Of a stretch of DNA of 64,000 bases, positions 17,385-27,259 are shown piece by piece; the stretch's first letter is position 1; every line of letters starts with the position of its first letter. Both the position numbers and the translations under genes were made by a program. The notes under the pieces were generated by a model. It had not been told where the DNA came from. It saw only the letters and a list, made by a program, of their open reading frames with translations, and made no database searches. Source of the stretch: Armatimonadota bacterium (GTDB lineage Bacteria > Armatimonadota > Fervidibacteria > Fervidibacterales > Thermosaccharophagaceae); contig JANXAS010000018.1 in NCBI GenBank assembly GCA_025062195.1, forward strand, positions 1 through 64,000, written 5' to 3'.

Positions 17385-19205
17385 TCACAATCTCCTCACT
17401 ATAGCCTTAGCGACTTGTAACAGCAACTTAGGGATGGCGATCAAACGCTTGAAGCGATATGGCTCACGCAATGCACGATATAACCATTCCATGCAAATGT
17501 ATTGCACCCACTTTGGTGCTCGCTTTACCAAACCGGCATACACATCAAAGCTGCCACCAACGCCTATGCTCACAGGAACACCTATCTCGCTCATGTGCTT
17601 TGCGATCCACTTCTCCTGCTTCGGTATGCCCATTGCGACAAAAAGTATGTGAGGCTTGCTCTCCTTAATGATGCGCACGATGTCCCTTTCCTCATCATCA
17701 CTAAAGTAGCCATGATGCGTTCCAACAACCTGCAACCCGGGATGCATCTGCGATAGCCTCTTCGCAGCCAATTCAGCAACTCCGTTCTTCGCCCCGAGAA
17801 AAAACACCCTGTAGCCCTTTTCAGCTGCGAGCGCACACAGCCTATTCATAAGATCCACACCCGATATCCTTTGCGTTAAAACCTCGCCAAGTAGCCTCGC
17901 TGCCATGACCACACCAATCCCATCCGGTGTGACGAGGTCAGCACCCCTTAAGATGCGCTTAAACTCCTCATCCTCTTGAGCGCGCACAATGGCTGAAGTG
18001 TCCGCTGTGACGATCATATGCGGCGTGCCCTCGGATATGAACTGCATGATACGCTCAAGCGTTTGCTCCCAACCGAGCGTGCTTATCGGTATGCCGAGCA
18101 ATTCAATTGTTGAACGACTTGGCTGCCTCTGTGAGAGCAGCTTTGAGAGAGCGTAAATGAGTGCTACAGCGAAGAACCCAAGCGATAAGAGCACAAGCAG
18201 CTTAAGTGCAAAGTGTATCCGAACGAGCGCCACGAGTGCCATGGCAATGATACAGAGGTATGCGTTTGTGAGCACGAGGACGACCCATAACCTTCTCCCA
18301 ACGAGCCCTTCGCTGATGAGCAATTCAAACAGGCTCATCCTTTTAACTCCGCTCTTGGAAATGAGTGCATCACACAGGGCGCAGGTGACCTCAATGAACG
18401 GGATACCCAATGCCAGCACCGGGACAATTACGATGAGCAGGGCTGTGTTTTTAAGCGCCCCAGAAACACTTATTGCGCTGAGCAATATGCCGATGGAACT
18501 TGCTGTGGCAAATGTTGTCATTGCTTGTCCAAGCATCATCGCCCAAGGCAGAAGACCCATGCAAGCTCCAAATGTGATGCCAGATAGCAACATAGCCAAT
18601 GGTGTCATACGCTGCGGGAGAGCTGCTGCTGCAAATGAAAGCGTCAATGATGAAATAGCACCGATGCCCAAAGATAGGCACGGCACTCTCGCCGTCATTT
18701 GGAATGTGATTGTGAGAAGAGCCATCCAAGCAACGCTAAAAGGGATTGCAAAAAATCCCAACCCGACGAACTTGGTCGTCAAAGGGATCTTGACCACATC
18801 AAACGATATCCCAGAGAGCGCCAACAGTGTCGCACAGGTAGCGACAGCTATTAGACGCAACAGGACTGCAACCTTATGCATCCTCTTCGGAATCAGGACG
18901 ATGAGCCAACCGATAAATGTCAAAAGCACAATTGAGAGAATCAAAGTGAGCAAAATGTTAACTGATGCATTTGCCGGCTCAGCTCCGCTGAATGTGAGCA
19001 ACAAAGCTATCGGCGCTGCAAGTGAGAGGAGGGCTGCCAAGTCACCGCCAAATAATGTGAATCTGCGCTCACACAGCTTTTTCATGTGGATGGCATAAAC
19101 CAACCCGCCACACAAAAGAGCCAACATGAAAGATACACAACCGACAACGATGGCACTTTGCCATACCGCTTTCAATGCTGCCTGTGAGTGTATCTCTGGC
19201 AGCAT
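17385..19205 (-). CDS. Fusion: catalytically degenerate WecA/MraY-like membrane domain + WecG/TagA glycosyltransferase
   Basis: The 606-residue protein has two parts. Residues ~1-375 form 10-11 membrane helices that follow the polyprenyl-phosphate GlcNAc-1-phosphate transferase layout (GALKNTALL, PVLALGIPF and similar). The acidic motifs are gone: the DD motif reads IV, the NxxDGxxG region reads FQMTARVPCLS, the MGDSGS loop reads TTFATAS and the HHR loop is absent. Residues ~380-606 are a normal TagA/WecG domain: TADTSAIVRAQ, LVTPDGIGVV, GAKNGVAELAAKRL, VGTHHGYF, FVAMGIPKQEKWI and RAPKWVQY. It likely adds an acetamido sugar to a lipid-linked sugar, with the dead half as anchor or lipid-binding scaffold. 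Confidence 0.8.
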   Translation of the reverse strand: MLPEIHSQAALKAVWQSAIVVGCVSFMLALLCGGLVYAIHMKKLCERRFTLFGGDLAALLSLAAPIALLLTFSGAEPANASVNILLTLILSIVLLTFIGWLIVLIPKRMHKVAVLLRLIAVATCATLLALSGISFDVVKIPLTTKFVGLGFFAIPFSVAWMALLTITFQMTARVPCLSLGIGAISSLTLSFAAAALPQRMTPLAMLLSGITFGACMGLLPWAMMLGQAMTTFATASSIGILLSAISVSGALKNTALLIVIVPVLALGIPFIEVTCALCDALISKSGVKRMSLFELLISEGLVGRRLWVVLVLTNAYLCIIAMALVALVRIHFALKLLVLLSLGFFAVALIYALSKLLSQRQPSRSTIELLGIPISTLGWEQTLERIMQFISEGTPHMIVTADTSAIVRAQEDEEFKRILRGADLVTPDGIGVVMAARLLGEVLTQRISGVDLMNRLCALAAEKGYRVFFLGAKNGVAELAAKRLSQMHPGLQVVGTHHGYFSDDEERDIVRIIKESKPHILFVAMGIPKQEKWIAKHMSEIGVPVSIGVGGSFDVYAGLVKRAPKWVQYICMEWLYRALREPYRFKRLIAIPKLLLQVAKAIVRRL

Positions 19206-19235
19206 TTTACATCGCCCCGTTGCGCATCGGAAACA

Positions 19236-20498
<1,263 letters not shown>

Positions 20499-22073
20499 TC
20501 ACCTCCGCAACTTCCAGGTCGGTATTGGCGCACCATTCAATCGCCATTCCGGCTGAAGCTCAACAACGCCACCAACAACATTGTAAAGATGGCTATAAGC
20601 TTCGTATCGGAATGGCTCGCCATGCTTTGGGTTGCCACGAGTTGCAATGAAGTATTGCACACCCTTGAGGCGAAGATAATCGGCGAACCTGCCCTGCCCA
20701 AGATACTCCTGATATTCGTAGCTGTTTATCAGCCCATCAAGGTTAATGACTCGCCTCTGTGAATAGTAGCCTATGATTCCAGCATCCTCGGCAATGCAGA
20801 TTGCATCCGGCTCTGTGTTGTTCTTGAGCCACATGGCTTGCTCATATAATTTTCGCAATCCGACATGGCGTGAGGGCAAAGCCAACTTGTTGAAAGCGGC
20901 GAGCAAAACTAAAGCTGCGCACATTGCCACCAATGCAGCTATTCGTTTTGGATGATTAAAAGCGCCCAAAAGCGAAATTAGCGCTGGCAGGGTAAGTGAG
21001 GCGCTGCAAAGCGAGAGCGCAAAATACCACGGGAAGACACCCCAGTCCTGAAGGAAGGCGGTGTAGCATGCATGCAGCAACACATAGATGTTGAGCATAA
21101 GCAGTGGTGGATGGAACTGGCGCAGCCTACTGGAGGGCTTACTTAGCAGAGTCGCAGAAACGTATGCAACAGATGCAGCGAGAGATATTGCCATCCTTAC
21201 AATGACAGGCTTTATGAACAGGTGTCTTGGAATCAAAACAATGCTTGGTATGGTCATCTTCAGAGCACCGCTAATAGGCATCCAATGCCCAAAGTGAAAA
21301 CGATTCCATAGAAGGTAAATGCCAATCAAGAGCGCAAATGGGGCTGAGAATGAGGAAAGCTTCGCCAAGCTGAGCCGTCCCGCTCTAACTCCGAGGGCAA
21401 TGATAACGCATGCGTAGCTCACAAAAACGAAGGCTGCATCAAGCCTTGAAAGCGCAATTAAAGCGAGAAAGACTCCCCAGACAATGTCATCTACACTGAA
21501 CTTGCTTGGCTCAAAGATATGAGGGCGGGAAAGAGCAAAGGCAATCGCAATTAGCGAGACGAAGATGAGCAGATGACTCTCAAGGGCATAAAAACCAGCC
21601 AACCCAACAAAGACATAAAGCAGCAGCGGCGAAAGCAACGCTAAGCAAGTTGGGATATACTGACGCGCCAGTTCAAATGAAAGCCACATTGATGCCAACA
21701 TCAAAAGCACCTCAATGGACAGGACAACTCGCAATGGCAGCTCAACCCCATCAAAAAGCTTGTAAACGGGAACCAACACAAGCATCCAAAGCGGGTGATA
21801 GCCATTGGTTGGATTAATTCGGTCAAATGTTGAACCGCGCCCTGCAGCTATATTCAGAGCTGTGTTGAGGTAGTAATAGGCATCATCGGGTGTAAAACGC
21901 TCAATCACATAAGGGATTGGGCGCCACATCGCAAGCAGCAAAGGCAAGCAAAGGAAGGAAACAAAGGCTAATGCGGCGACTTTCTTAGTTGAGTGCAATT
22001 TATGCACACTGACCATCAAATACGGGCGCAGTGAACTGCCAGCTATAGCCGACAGCGGAATGCACCCTCCCAC
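20499..22073 (-). CDS. GT-C-type membrane glycosyltransferase-like protein
   Basis: 524 residues with about 10-12 membrane helices. The first loop carries FTPDDAYYYLNTALNIAAGRG followed by TNGYHPLW; the acidic pair in a first periplasmic loop is typical of GT-C enzymes (PMT/ArnT-like) that use polyprenyl-phosphate sugars. A soluble C-terminal region (INLDGLINSYEYQEYLGQGR) follows. The protein at 46805-48517 is a clear paralogue, with GDDACYYAAIAFNIANGNG, TNGFQPLW and VINLDGVVNGDAL. The acceptor is unknown. It sits directly upstream of ahcY; the pairing is probably positional rather than functional. Confidence 0.68.
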   Translation of the reverse strand: MGGCIPLSAIAGSSLRPYLMVSVHKLHSTKKVAALAFVSFLCLPLLLAMWRPIPYVIERFTPDDAYYYLNTALNIAAGRGSTFDRINPTNGYHPLWMLVLVPVYKLFDGVELPLRVVLSIEVLLMLASMWLSFELARQYIPTCLALLSPLLLYVFVGLAGFYALESHLLIFVSLIAIAFALSRPHIFEPSKFSVDDIVWGVFLALIALSRLDAAFVFVSYACVIIALGVRAGRLSLAKLSSFSAPFALLIGIYLLWNRFHFGHWMPISGALKMTIPSIVLIPRHLFIKPVIVRMAISLAASVAYVSATLLSKPSSRLRQFHPPLLMLNIYVLLHACYTAFLQDWGVFPWYFALSLCSASLTLPALISLLGAFNHPKRIAALVAMCAALVLLAAFNKLALPSRHVGLRKLYEQAMWLKNNTEPDAICIAEDAGIIGYYSQRRVINLDGLINSYEYQEYLGQGRFADYLRLKGVQYFIATRGNPKHGEPFRYEAYSHLYNVVGGVVELQPEWRLNGAPIPTWKLRR

Positions 22074-22504
22074 CTCCTTAAGCTTAGGCGTGTGCTATTA
22101 GGGCAAGCTGCAGCTCGGAACATGCAGACGGTCTGGCGTTTGCCACCAGTCCGAAATGAGTAACACCATTTTCAGATGATGGAGGATGGTTCTCCTGAGC
22201 CACCGAAAAATTATCGGTGCATCAGAAGATGCATCCTCCAGAAAAAATCATTGGCGGTGAAGACCTGTAACATAGCTTGGCAAAAGCAGCCACAAACAAA
22301 GTTTGTAGTGTAGAGCGACTTTAATTTCTTGAATGGACAAGAGTGCTCAAGACATGCGCCCAAAAGAAGCAGCCGGCTTTAGCCGAACGGCAGTTCACAT
22401 CGCTACCCTGTCACCCTTCCAAAGCATCCTGAACGGCGCAATAAAACAGCAGAGGCAAATGCAAGTGACCTCCGCCATTGCCGAAAAAGAAATGCCACCT
22501 CAAA
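22074..22504. other. Intergenic gap with repeat remnant and four-way-junction sequence
   Basis: No credible gene. It contains the 59-base four-way-junction element (listed separately) and, at about 22270-22325, a stretch (AACAAAGTTTGTAGTGTAGAGCG) that resembles the edge of the dispersed repeats at 59160-59190. A short plus-strand frame at 22333-22563 overlaps the end of the ligase gene and looks spurious. Confidence 0.6.
22181..22239. other. 59-nt perfect four-way-junction (cloverleaf) sequence
   Basis: A closing stem GGAGGAT/ATCCTCC (22181-22187 with 22233-22239) encloses three hairpins joined with no unpaired base: GGTTC-TCCT-GAGCC (22188-22201, one G-T pair), ACCGA-AAAATTA-TCGGT (22202-22218) and GCATC-AGAA-GATGC (22219-22232). 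Apart from the three loops, every base is paired. The fold is possible on either strand. No CCA end, T-loop or anticodon-like loop is present, so it is not a tRNA. It could be a structured RNA, a transposon-end or recombination substrate, or a processing signal. Confidence 0.6.
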
Positions 22505-24037
22505 TCATATCAGCTCTCGCTTTAATACCTTACCGGCTGGATTGCGCGGCAGCTGCTCCCTGAATTCAACTATGTGCGGCACTTTATAGCTCGGAAGTAT
22601 AGATGAGCAATGGCGCTTTATCTCGGCTTCCGTCAGCTTTAAGCCGGGCTTTGGAACAACAACTGCCTTTATCAACTCGCCAAGATATGAAAGCGCACCG
22701 GTAGCTGGCACGCCCACAACTGCAACATCCATTACGCTATCGTGTGACAGAATCGCATTCTCAACCTCAAGAGCGTAGACATTTTCCCCGGCAACGATGA
22801 TCATGTCCTTCTTTCGCCCTTTGAGATACACATAGCCATCTTCATCAATGCATGCCAAATCGCCCGTCCTGAACCAGTCGCCAATCATGGCTTCCTGCAT
22901 AAGCTCAGGTTGATTCCAGTAGCCCTTAACGACATTGCGTCTGTGAAAACACAACTCGCCAACCTCACCCACTGCGACATCGTTTCCATGCTCATCAATT
23001 ATGCGCTGTGCCACTTCGGGAAGCACCTTCCCGATAGACTCCGAATGCGTCAGCGCATCACTATTTGGCAGCACATGAGTCATTGAAATAGTCTCCGTTA
23101 GCCCAAAGAAGTTGTGTAGCCACACCCAAGGGAATAGCTCGCGCAATTTTCTGATCGTCTGCGGCGGCATAGGTGCGCCAGCATAGGCAATCAAACGCAA
23201 GCTTGTTAAATCGTGCTCCTTCAACCTGCGGTATGTGGTCAGGAAGTAAAACAGGGTTGGAACACCAAAGAATGTCGTGCACCTGTGCCGCTCAATTAGT
23301 TCGGCAAGCTCCGGTATGTCCGGGCGTGGCGCTATAACTATCGTGCTCCCAAGATATGCTGAGGCGGGAAGCATGCTATAAAGTGCTGTGGCATGGAACA
23401 TGGGGACAACCAAAAGGTGAATGTCTTCATGCCGCCAACTGTGCGCAATTATAGCCATGCGTATGTTGAAGAGAATATTGCTGTGGGTCACCATGGCGCC
23501 CTTTGGTCTCCCGGTCGTGCCAGATGTATGCATGATGATGACGAGTTGCTCCGGGTCAATATCGCAATATATTGGCAACCTCTCTTCCTGTAGCAGTTCG
23601 TCAAGCTGGACTCCGTCGGATTCCTCAAATCCAATGGTGATAAGCTTGGGTGAGCATTTAGACTCGCTCAAAGCCTTTAAAGCAACATCACGAACACTTG
23701 AATGAACACAAAACACAAGCGGGTCAATGTTCTCAAGCATGTAGCGCATGTCCTCATAAGTCAGGCGAGTGTTTATTGGGACAACAACACCACCACCTTT
23801 GACTATGCCCCAATAGAGCAGGAAGAACTCAATGCAGTTTGGGGCGCATATTGCTATGCGGTCTTCCAAGCCCATTCCGAAGCGCCGCTGCATGCTGGCA
23901 CATATCCTATCAGTCGCATAATCAACCTGCGAGAATGAGTATTCAACACCATGCCATACAACGCATGTTTTTCTTGGGAAGTTGCGCATGTTGTTAACCC
24001 AAAGATCCCTAACATTTTGAAGCATCACGCCATCCAC
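22505..24037 (-). CDS. Class I AMP-dependent acyl-CoA synthetase/ligase
   Basis: Activates a carboxylic acid, probably a fatty or aromatic acid, to its adenylate and then CoA thioester. About 510 residues. Core motifs: IIMHTSGTTGRPKGAMVTHS (A3 P-loop), NFFGLTETISM (A5), GDWFRTGDLACIDEDGYVYL (A7) and GRKKDMIIVAGENVYALEVE (A8). The C-terminal Lys motif is NPAGKVLKREL. The start is uncertain: GTG at 24037 has GGGGTGA about 7 bases upstream, while GTG 24046 and ATG 24025 are alternatives. It is isolated from other lipid genes here. The substrate is unknown. Confidence 0.88.
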   Translation of the reverse strand: MDGVMLQNVRDLWVNNMRNFPRKTCVVWHGVEYSFSQVDYATDRICASMQRRFGMGLEDRIAICAPNCIEFFLLYWGIVKGGGVVVPINTRLTYEDMRYMLENIDPLVFCVHSSVRDVALKALSESKCSPKLITIGFEESDGVQLDELLQEERLPIYCDIDPEQLVIIMHTSGTTGRPKGAMVTHSNILFNIRMAIIAHSWRHEDIHLLVVPMFHATALYSMLPASAYLGSTIVIAPRPDIPELAELIERHRCTTFFGVPTLFYFLTTYRRLKEHDLTSLRLIAYAGAPMPPQTIRKLRELFPWVWLHNFFGLTETISMTHVLPNSDALTHSESIGKVLPEVAQRIIDEHGNDVAVGEVGELCFHRRNVVKGYWNQPELMQEAMIGDWFRTGDLACIDEDGYVYLKGRKKDMIIVAGENVYALEVENAILSHDSVMDVAVVGVPATGALSYLGELIKAVVVPKPGLKLTEAEIKRHCSSILPSYKVPHIVEFREQLPRNPAGKVLKRELI

Positions 24038-24189
24038 TGAAATCACCCCTCTGAGACTTTAACTGCTTATCCTGAACCGTTAAAACCAAAATCTGACGAA
24101 ACATTAAATTGAGCGCAAATGCCATTTTGGGATTGACTTGCCCACCAACCAATATGCCTAAGGGCGCTACATATATTCAATTTGTCCCT

Positions 24190-24219
24190 TTGCAAACGGG
24201 CATGCTCAGACGCTATAAT
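24190..24219 (+). promoter_or_regulatory. Candidate promoter for the Wzt-like ATPase
   Basis: TTGCAA (24190-24195), an 18-base spacer and a consensus TATAAT (24214-24219), 65 bases before the ATG at 24284. Confidence 0.45.
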
Positions 24220-24283
24220 TCCACCAGCAGGGACGGATTAGCAACCGCAAATATTTAATCTATGGCAGGTTGGGAAGGAAACG

Positions 24284-25069
24284 ATGCACACACAATTTGG
24301 ACAAGCAAAGGCAGCTATTCCGCCAGGTAAAACTGCAATACAGGTTCGTCAGCTGCGCAAAGTTTTTACAAGCTATTTTGATCGCCCTGGCACCCTCAAG
24401 GAAACAATATTGCGCCTTGGCAGGGCAAAGGCTGCGCAAGTGGTCGCGCTTAATGGCATTTCATTTGATGTGAGCTTTGGCGAGAGTGTAGCTATCATCG
24501 GACCTAATGGGAGTGGAAAGACAACGCTGCTTGCAATACTTGCCGGAGTTTACAAGCCCACAAGCGGGGAATGTGTGGTGCGAGGTAAAGTTGTGGCAAT
24601 GCTCGGTGTTGCTGGCGGATTCCATCCCGAATTGACTGTCCTTGACAATTTGCTTTTTGTTGGCGTGACTATGGGTATGAGCATATCGGAGGTCAACGAA
24701 AAGCTTGAGAGCATACTTGATTTTGCCGAACTTGACAGAGTGCTGAATGCGCCTATAAGGACGCTTTCAACTGGGATGTGCATCAGACTCGGCTTTTCAC
24801 TCGGCATACATGCATCCCCACAAATACTGCTCATAGACGAGCAACTTCAAGCTACGGATGAGCATTTCCAAAGCAAGGCACTCTCAAAATTGCGCGAATT
24901 GAACGAGAACGGTGTAACGCTCATATTCGTGACGCATTATTTGCCATGGGTGCAGACGCTTGCATCGCGCGTCATTTGGCTTGAGCACGGCGTCATACGA
25001 ATGGATGGCGTTCCAAGGGATGTCGTAGATGCATACCTCAAAGCATCGCACTCACTTATGGGTGCCTGA
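24284..25069 (+). CDS. Polysaccharide/teichoic-acid-export ABC ATPase (Wzt/TagH-like)
   Basis: 261-residue nucleotide-binding subunit. Walker A is IIGPNGSGKTTLLAIL, the signature is LSTGMCIRLGFSLG, Walker B ILLIDEQLQATDE and the H-loop FVTHY. The N-terminal extension and the RTLSTGM-type signature are those of the ABC-2 family exporting O-antigen or teichoic acid rather than of importers. Walker B continues QLQATDE instead of the usual VLAVGD. A good ribosome site (GGGAAGGAAACG) precedes the ATG. The partner permease (Wzm/TagG) is not in this window. The following glycosyltransferase is 24 bases downstream and probably co-transcribed. Confidence 0.85.
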   Translation: MHTQFGQAKAAIPPGKTAIQVRQLRKVFTSYFDRPGTLKETILRLGRAKAAQVVALNGISFDVSFGESVAIIGPNGSGKTTLLAILAGVYKPTSGECVVRGKVVAMLGVAGGFHPELTVLDNLLFVGVTMGMSISEVNEKLESILDFAELDRVLNAPIRTLSTGMCIRLGFSLGIHASPQILLIDEQLQATDEHFQSKALSKLRELNENGVTLIFVTHYLPWVQTLASRVIWLEHGVIRMDGVPRDVVDAYLKASHSLMGA

Positions 25070-25093
25070 ACTGTCAAAAGCGGTGCCAAGAAA

Positions 25094-26041
25094 ATGAGTC
25101 CCACTCCCGACGCACAGCACAAGACAAGCATCAAGCCAGAAAATACTGCAAAGCCATCCATCTCGGTGATTGTCGTTACCTATGCTTCTGAGGATACAGT
25201 TAGAGCATGCCTTGAGAGCATCTTGAACTCAGCCAAACACAGCGGGGCTAAAGTTGAAGTGATCGTTGTAGACAATGCATCCCCTGATGGCACAGTTGCA
25301 ACTGTGCGAGAGCATTTCCCGATGGTGAGGCTCATTGCGTATCACGAGAACTTGGGCTATGCTAAAGCCATAAATGTTGGGTTGAAGGAGTCAAGGGGCG
25401 ATTATGTGCTTATCCTCAATCCCGATTGCATCCTCAGCTCAGATGCCATTCATCAACTTGTTTCATTCGCTGAAAGCAACAACCGCATCGGCATAATCGG
25501 TCCGATGCTCCTAAACCGTGATGGCACATTGCAGCCCTCCGGCAGAAGAGCGCAAAAGCTCATCCACATTGTGCTTTCACTTATTGGCTTACACAGCGCA
25601 GTTGAGGCTTTTCTTTTGGGCAAAGGACGAGACTACAAAGCAGCCTCGGATGTTGAAGAGGTATCAGGCGCAGCCATGTTTTGCAGGCGCAAGGCGCTCG
25701 CGGAAGCTGGCGGTATGGATGAGCGATTCTTCCTATACTTTGAAGATGTGGACTTGTGCGCCCGTGTCCGCAGGCTCGGTTGGCGCATCTCATATTGCCC
25801 ATACGCCAAAGTGATGCATCTGCACAGGAGCTCAACCTCAAAGGTCGGTGAACTTGCAAGGCGCTCGTTTTACGCCAGCGCCTGCATATACCTGAGGAAA
25901 CACTGCGGAAGTGCCGTCATCCCCTTCAAACTCCTCGCCATTGTAAGAGAGAGCATCATAGCCATACTAAAACTTCTCACACACCCATTAGCCGACTGCA
26001 AAGAGCGCTTGAGGACATTAGTCCACATAATCCGATCATAA
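25094..26041 (+). CDS. Family 2 glycosyltransferase (rhamnosyltransferase-like)
   Basis: Inverting GT-A enzyme of 315 residues, probably adding a sugar to a surface polysaccharide. Near the N-terminus it has SVIVVTYASEDTVRACLESI and VIVVDNASPDGTVATVREHF. The nucleotide-binding pattern is YVLILNPDCILSSDAI (DxD equivalent NPD), followed by the acceptor-side motif FLYFEDVDLCARVRRLGWRI, which carries the catalytic EDVD. The C-terminal segment contains basic and hydrophobic stretches that may touch the membrane. It follows the export ATPase. Confidence 0.88.
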   Translation: MSPTPDAQHKTSIKPENTAKPSISVIVVTYASEDTVRACLESILNSAKHSGAKVEVIVVDNASPDGTVATVREHFPMVRLIAYHENLGYAKAINVGLKESRGDYVLILNPDCILSSDAIHQLVSFAESNNRIGIIGPMLLNRDGTLQPSGRRAQKLIHIVLSLIGLHSAVEAFLLGKGRDYKAASDVEEVSGAAMFCRRKALAEAGGMDERFFLYFEDVDLCARVRRLGWRISYCPYAKVMHLHRSSTSKVGELARRSFYASACIYLRKHCGSAVIPFKLLAIVRESIIAILKLLTHPLADCKERLRTLVHIIRS

Positions 26042-26092
26042 GCCGTGGCTTGACTGGACAATATTTGAGTGCTTTCAGCTTGCTTGCGCAGG

Positions 26093-26188
26093 TGGCGGAG
26101 TGGGCGGGATTCGAACCCGCGAGGGACGGTATTCGCCGCCCCTACGGCTTTTCCAGAGCCGCCCCTTCGTCCACTCGGGCACCACTCC
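26093..26188 (-). tRNA. tRNA-Ser(GGA)
   Basis: A 96-base class II tRNA with a long variable arm, read on the minus strand. Acceptor GGAGTGG pairs with CCACTCC, the discriminator is G and the CCA is encoded. The anticodon stem is CGGCT/AGCCG with loop CTGGAAA, giving anticodon GGA. The T arm is GCGGG-TTCGAAT-CCCGC. Confidence 0.95.
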
Positions 26189-26211
26189 TACAAGAGGCAA
26201 CAGCAAAGTGG

Positions 26212-26311
<100 letters not shown>

Positions 26312-26415
26312 AATCTTTCAGTTTAGCGCATCAGCTGCCCCTAAATGTGCGTTCAGTTGCTCTGCCAAAGCGGCGAGTCAAAAGCGCATCACGGATGAGT
26401 GAATAGCGTCTTGCC

Positions 26416-27240
26416 TTATTGTCCCTCAACGATCGCTCTCATCTTTTCAATGCCGACTTGTGCAACCTCTTTTGGATCCCTCTCCCATAACTCTCTGTTA
26501 AAGAGTTCAAGCGATATGGCACCTCTATAACCGCGCCCTATAACATCTCTCACAATTTGGTGCAGCGGCAATATTCCATCACCCGGATAAACTCTATCGG
26601 CGTCGGTAAGGCTCTCCCTCGGAACAGTCGCAGGCACATCGTTGAAATGGAAGACGGCTATGAACTCCCCGGTCAAGTCCGGGACATCATCAAGCGATGA
26701 GCCACCACGATAAAGGTGAAATGTGTCAAGAACAACAGAGCCATCCCTTGCCCCTGACATCTTGACTATCTCCCACGCCTGCTCAACGCGATAGATAACC
26801 TCCGAGAAGCCGAGGAACTCAACTGCCGGAAGAACACCGATGTTCCTTCCAAGCTCAAGCAACTCGTTGTATCTATCTGCCGCCATACCCATATCAAATG
26901 CGCCCTCAGCGCGCACAGGCGGTGTAGCGACGATATGCTTTGCACCTACTTCAGCAGCTTGCTCCATGCGCCTTTTAGCCTCGTCAAGTGCCCTGCAATA
27001 TTCCTCTCCGTGAGTGGTCATCCAATTGTGAACTGCTATGACGGTTGGGACGATAAGACCATAATCTGAGAGCGCCTTCACTATCTCGCTCATACTTCCA
27101 CCGGAGCGCAGATGCTCATCCATTTCGTCATTCCATAGCTCTATTGCTCCATAGCCACACTCACCGGCAACTCTTATCTTGTCAAGCAGCTTAGCCGGAC
27201 GAATTGTGCTTGTGTTAAGGCAATAGATCAAACCATGCAT
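26416..27240 (-). CDS. Sugar phosphate isomerase/epimerase (xylose isomerase-like TIM barrel)
   Basis: 274-residue AP-endonuclease-2-type TIM barrel. Metal-site residues are suggested by GAIELWND near the N-terminus, PAVEFLGF (Glu) in the middle, VVLDTFHLYRGG, AVFHFNDVP (His-Asn-Asp) and AISLELFNRELWERDP (Glu) at the end. It resembles hydroxypyruvate isomerase or inosose-type epimerases; the substrate cannot be assigned. GGGGGTGATTAAGT precedes the ATG. It lies downstream of trmH and a Gfo/Idh/MocA dehydrogenase on the same strand, and epimerase plus dehydrogenase pairs are typical of sugar or inositol catabolism. Confidence 0.82.
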   Translation of the reverse strand: MHGLIYCLNTSTIRPAKLLDKIRVAGECGYGAIELWNDEMDEHLRSGGSMSEIVKALSDYGLIVPTVIAVHNWMTTHGEEYCRALDEAKRRMEQAAEVGAKHIVATPPVRAEGAFDMGMAADRYNELLELGRNIGVLPAVEFLGFSEVIYRVEQAWEIVKMSGARDGSVVLDTFHLYRGGSSLDDVPDLTGEFIAVFHFNDVPATVPRESLTDADRVYPGDGILPLHQIVRDVIGRGYRGAISLELFNRELWERDPKEVAQVGIEKMRAIVEGQ

Positions 27241-27259
27241 ACTTAATCACCCCCCTAAC

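Noticed and set aside
22181-22239. Four-way junction as a tRNA or SAH riboswitch
   Set aside because: No CCA end, T-loop or anticodon; the sequence does not match the SAH riboswitch core and it is separated from ahcY by a full gene.
22333-22563. 76-aa plus-strand ORF
   Set aside because: It overlaps the 3' end of the ligase gene in antisense, has no ribosome site and includes repeat-like sequence.
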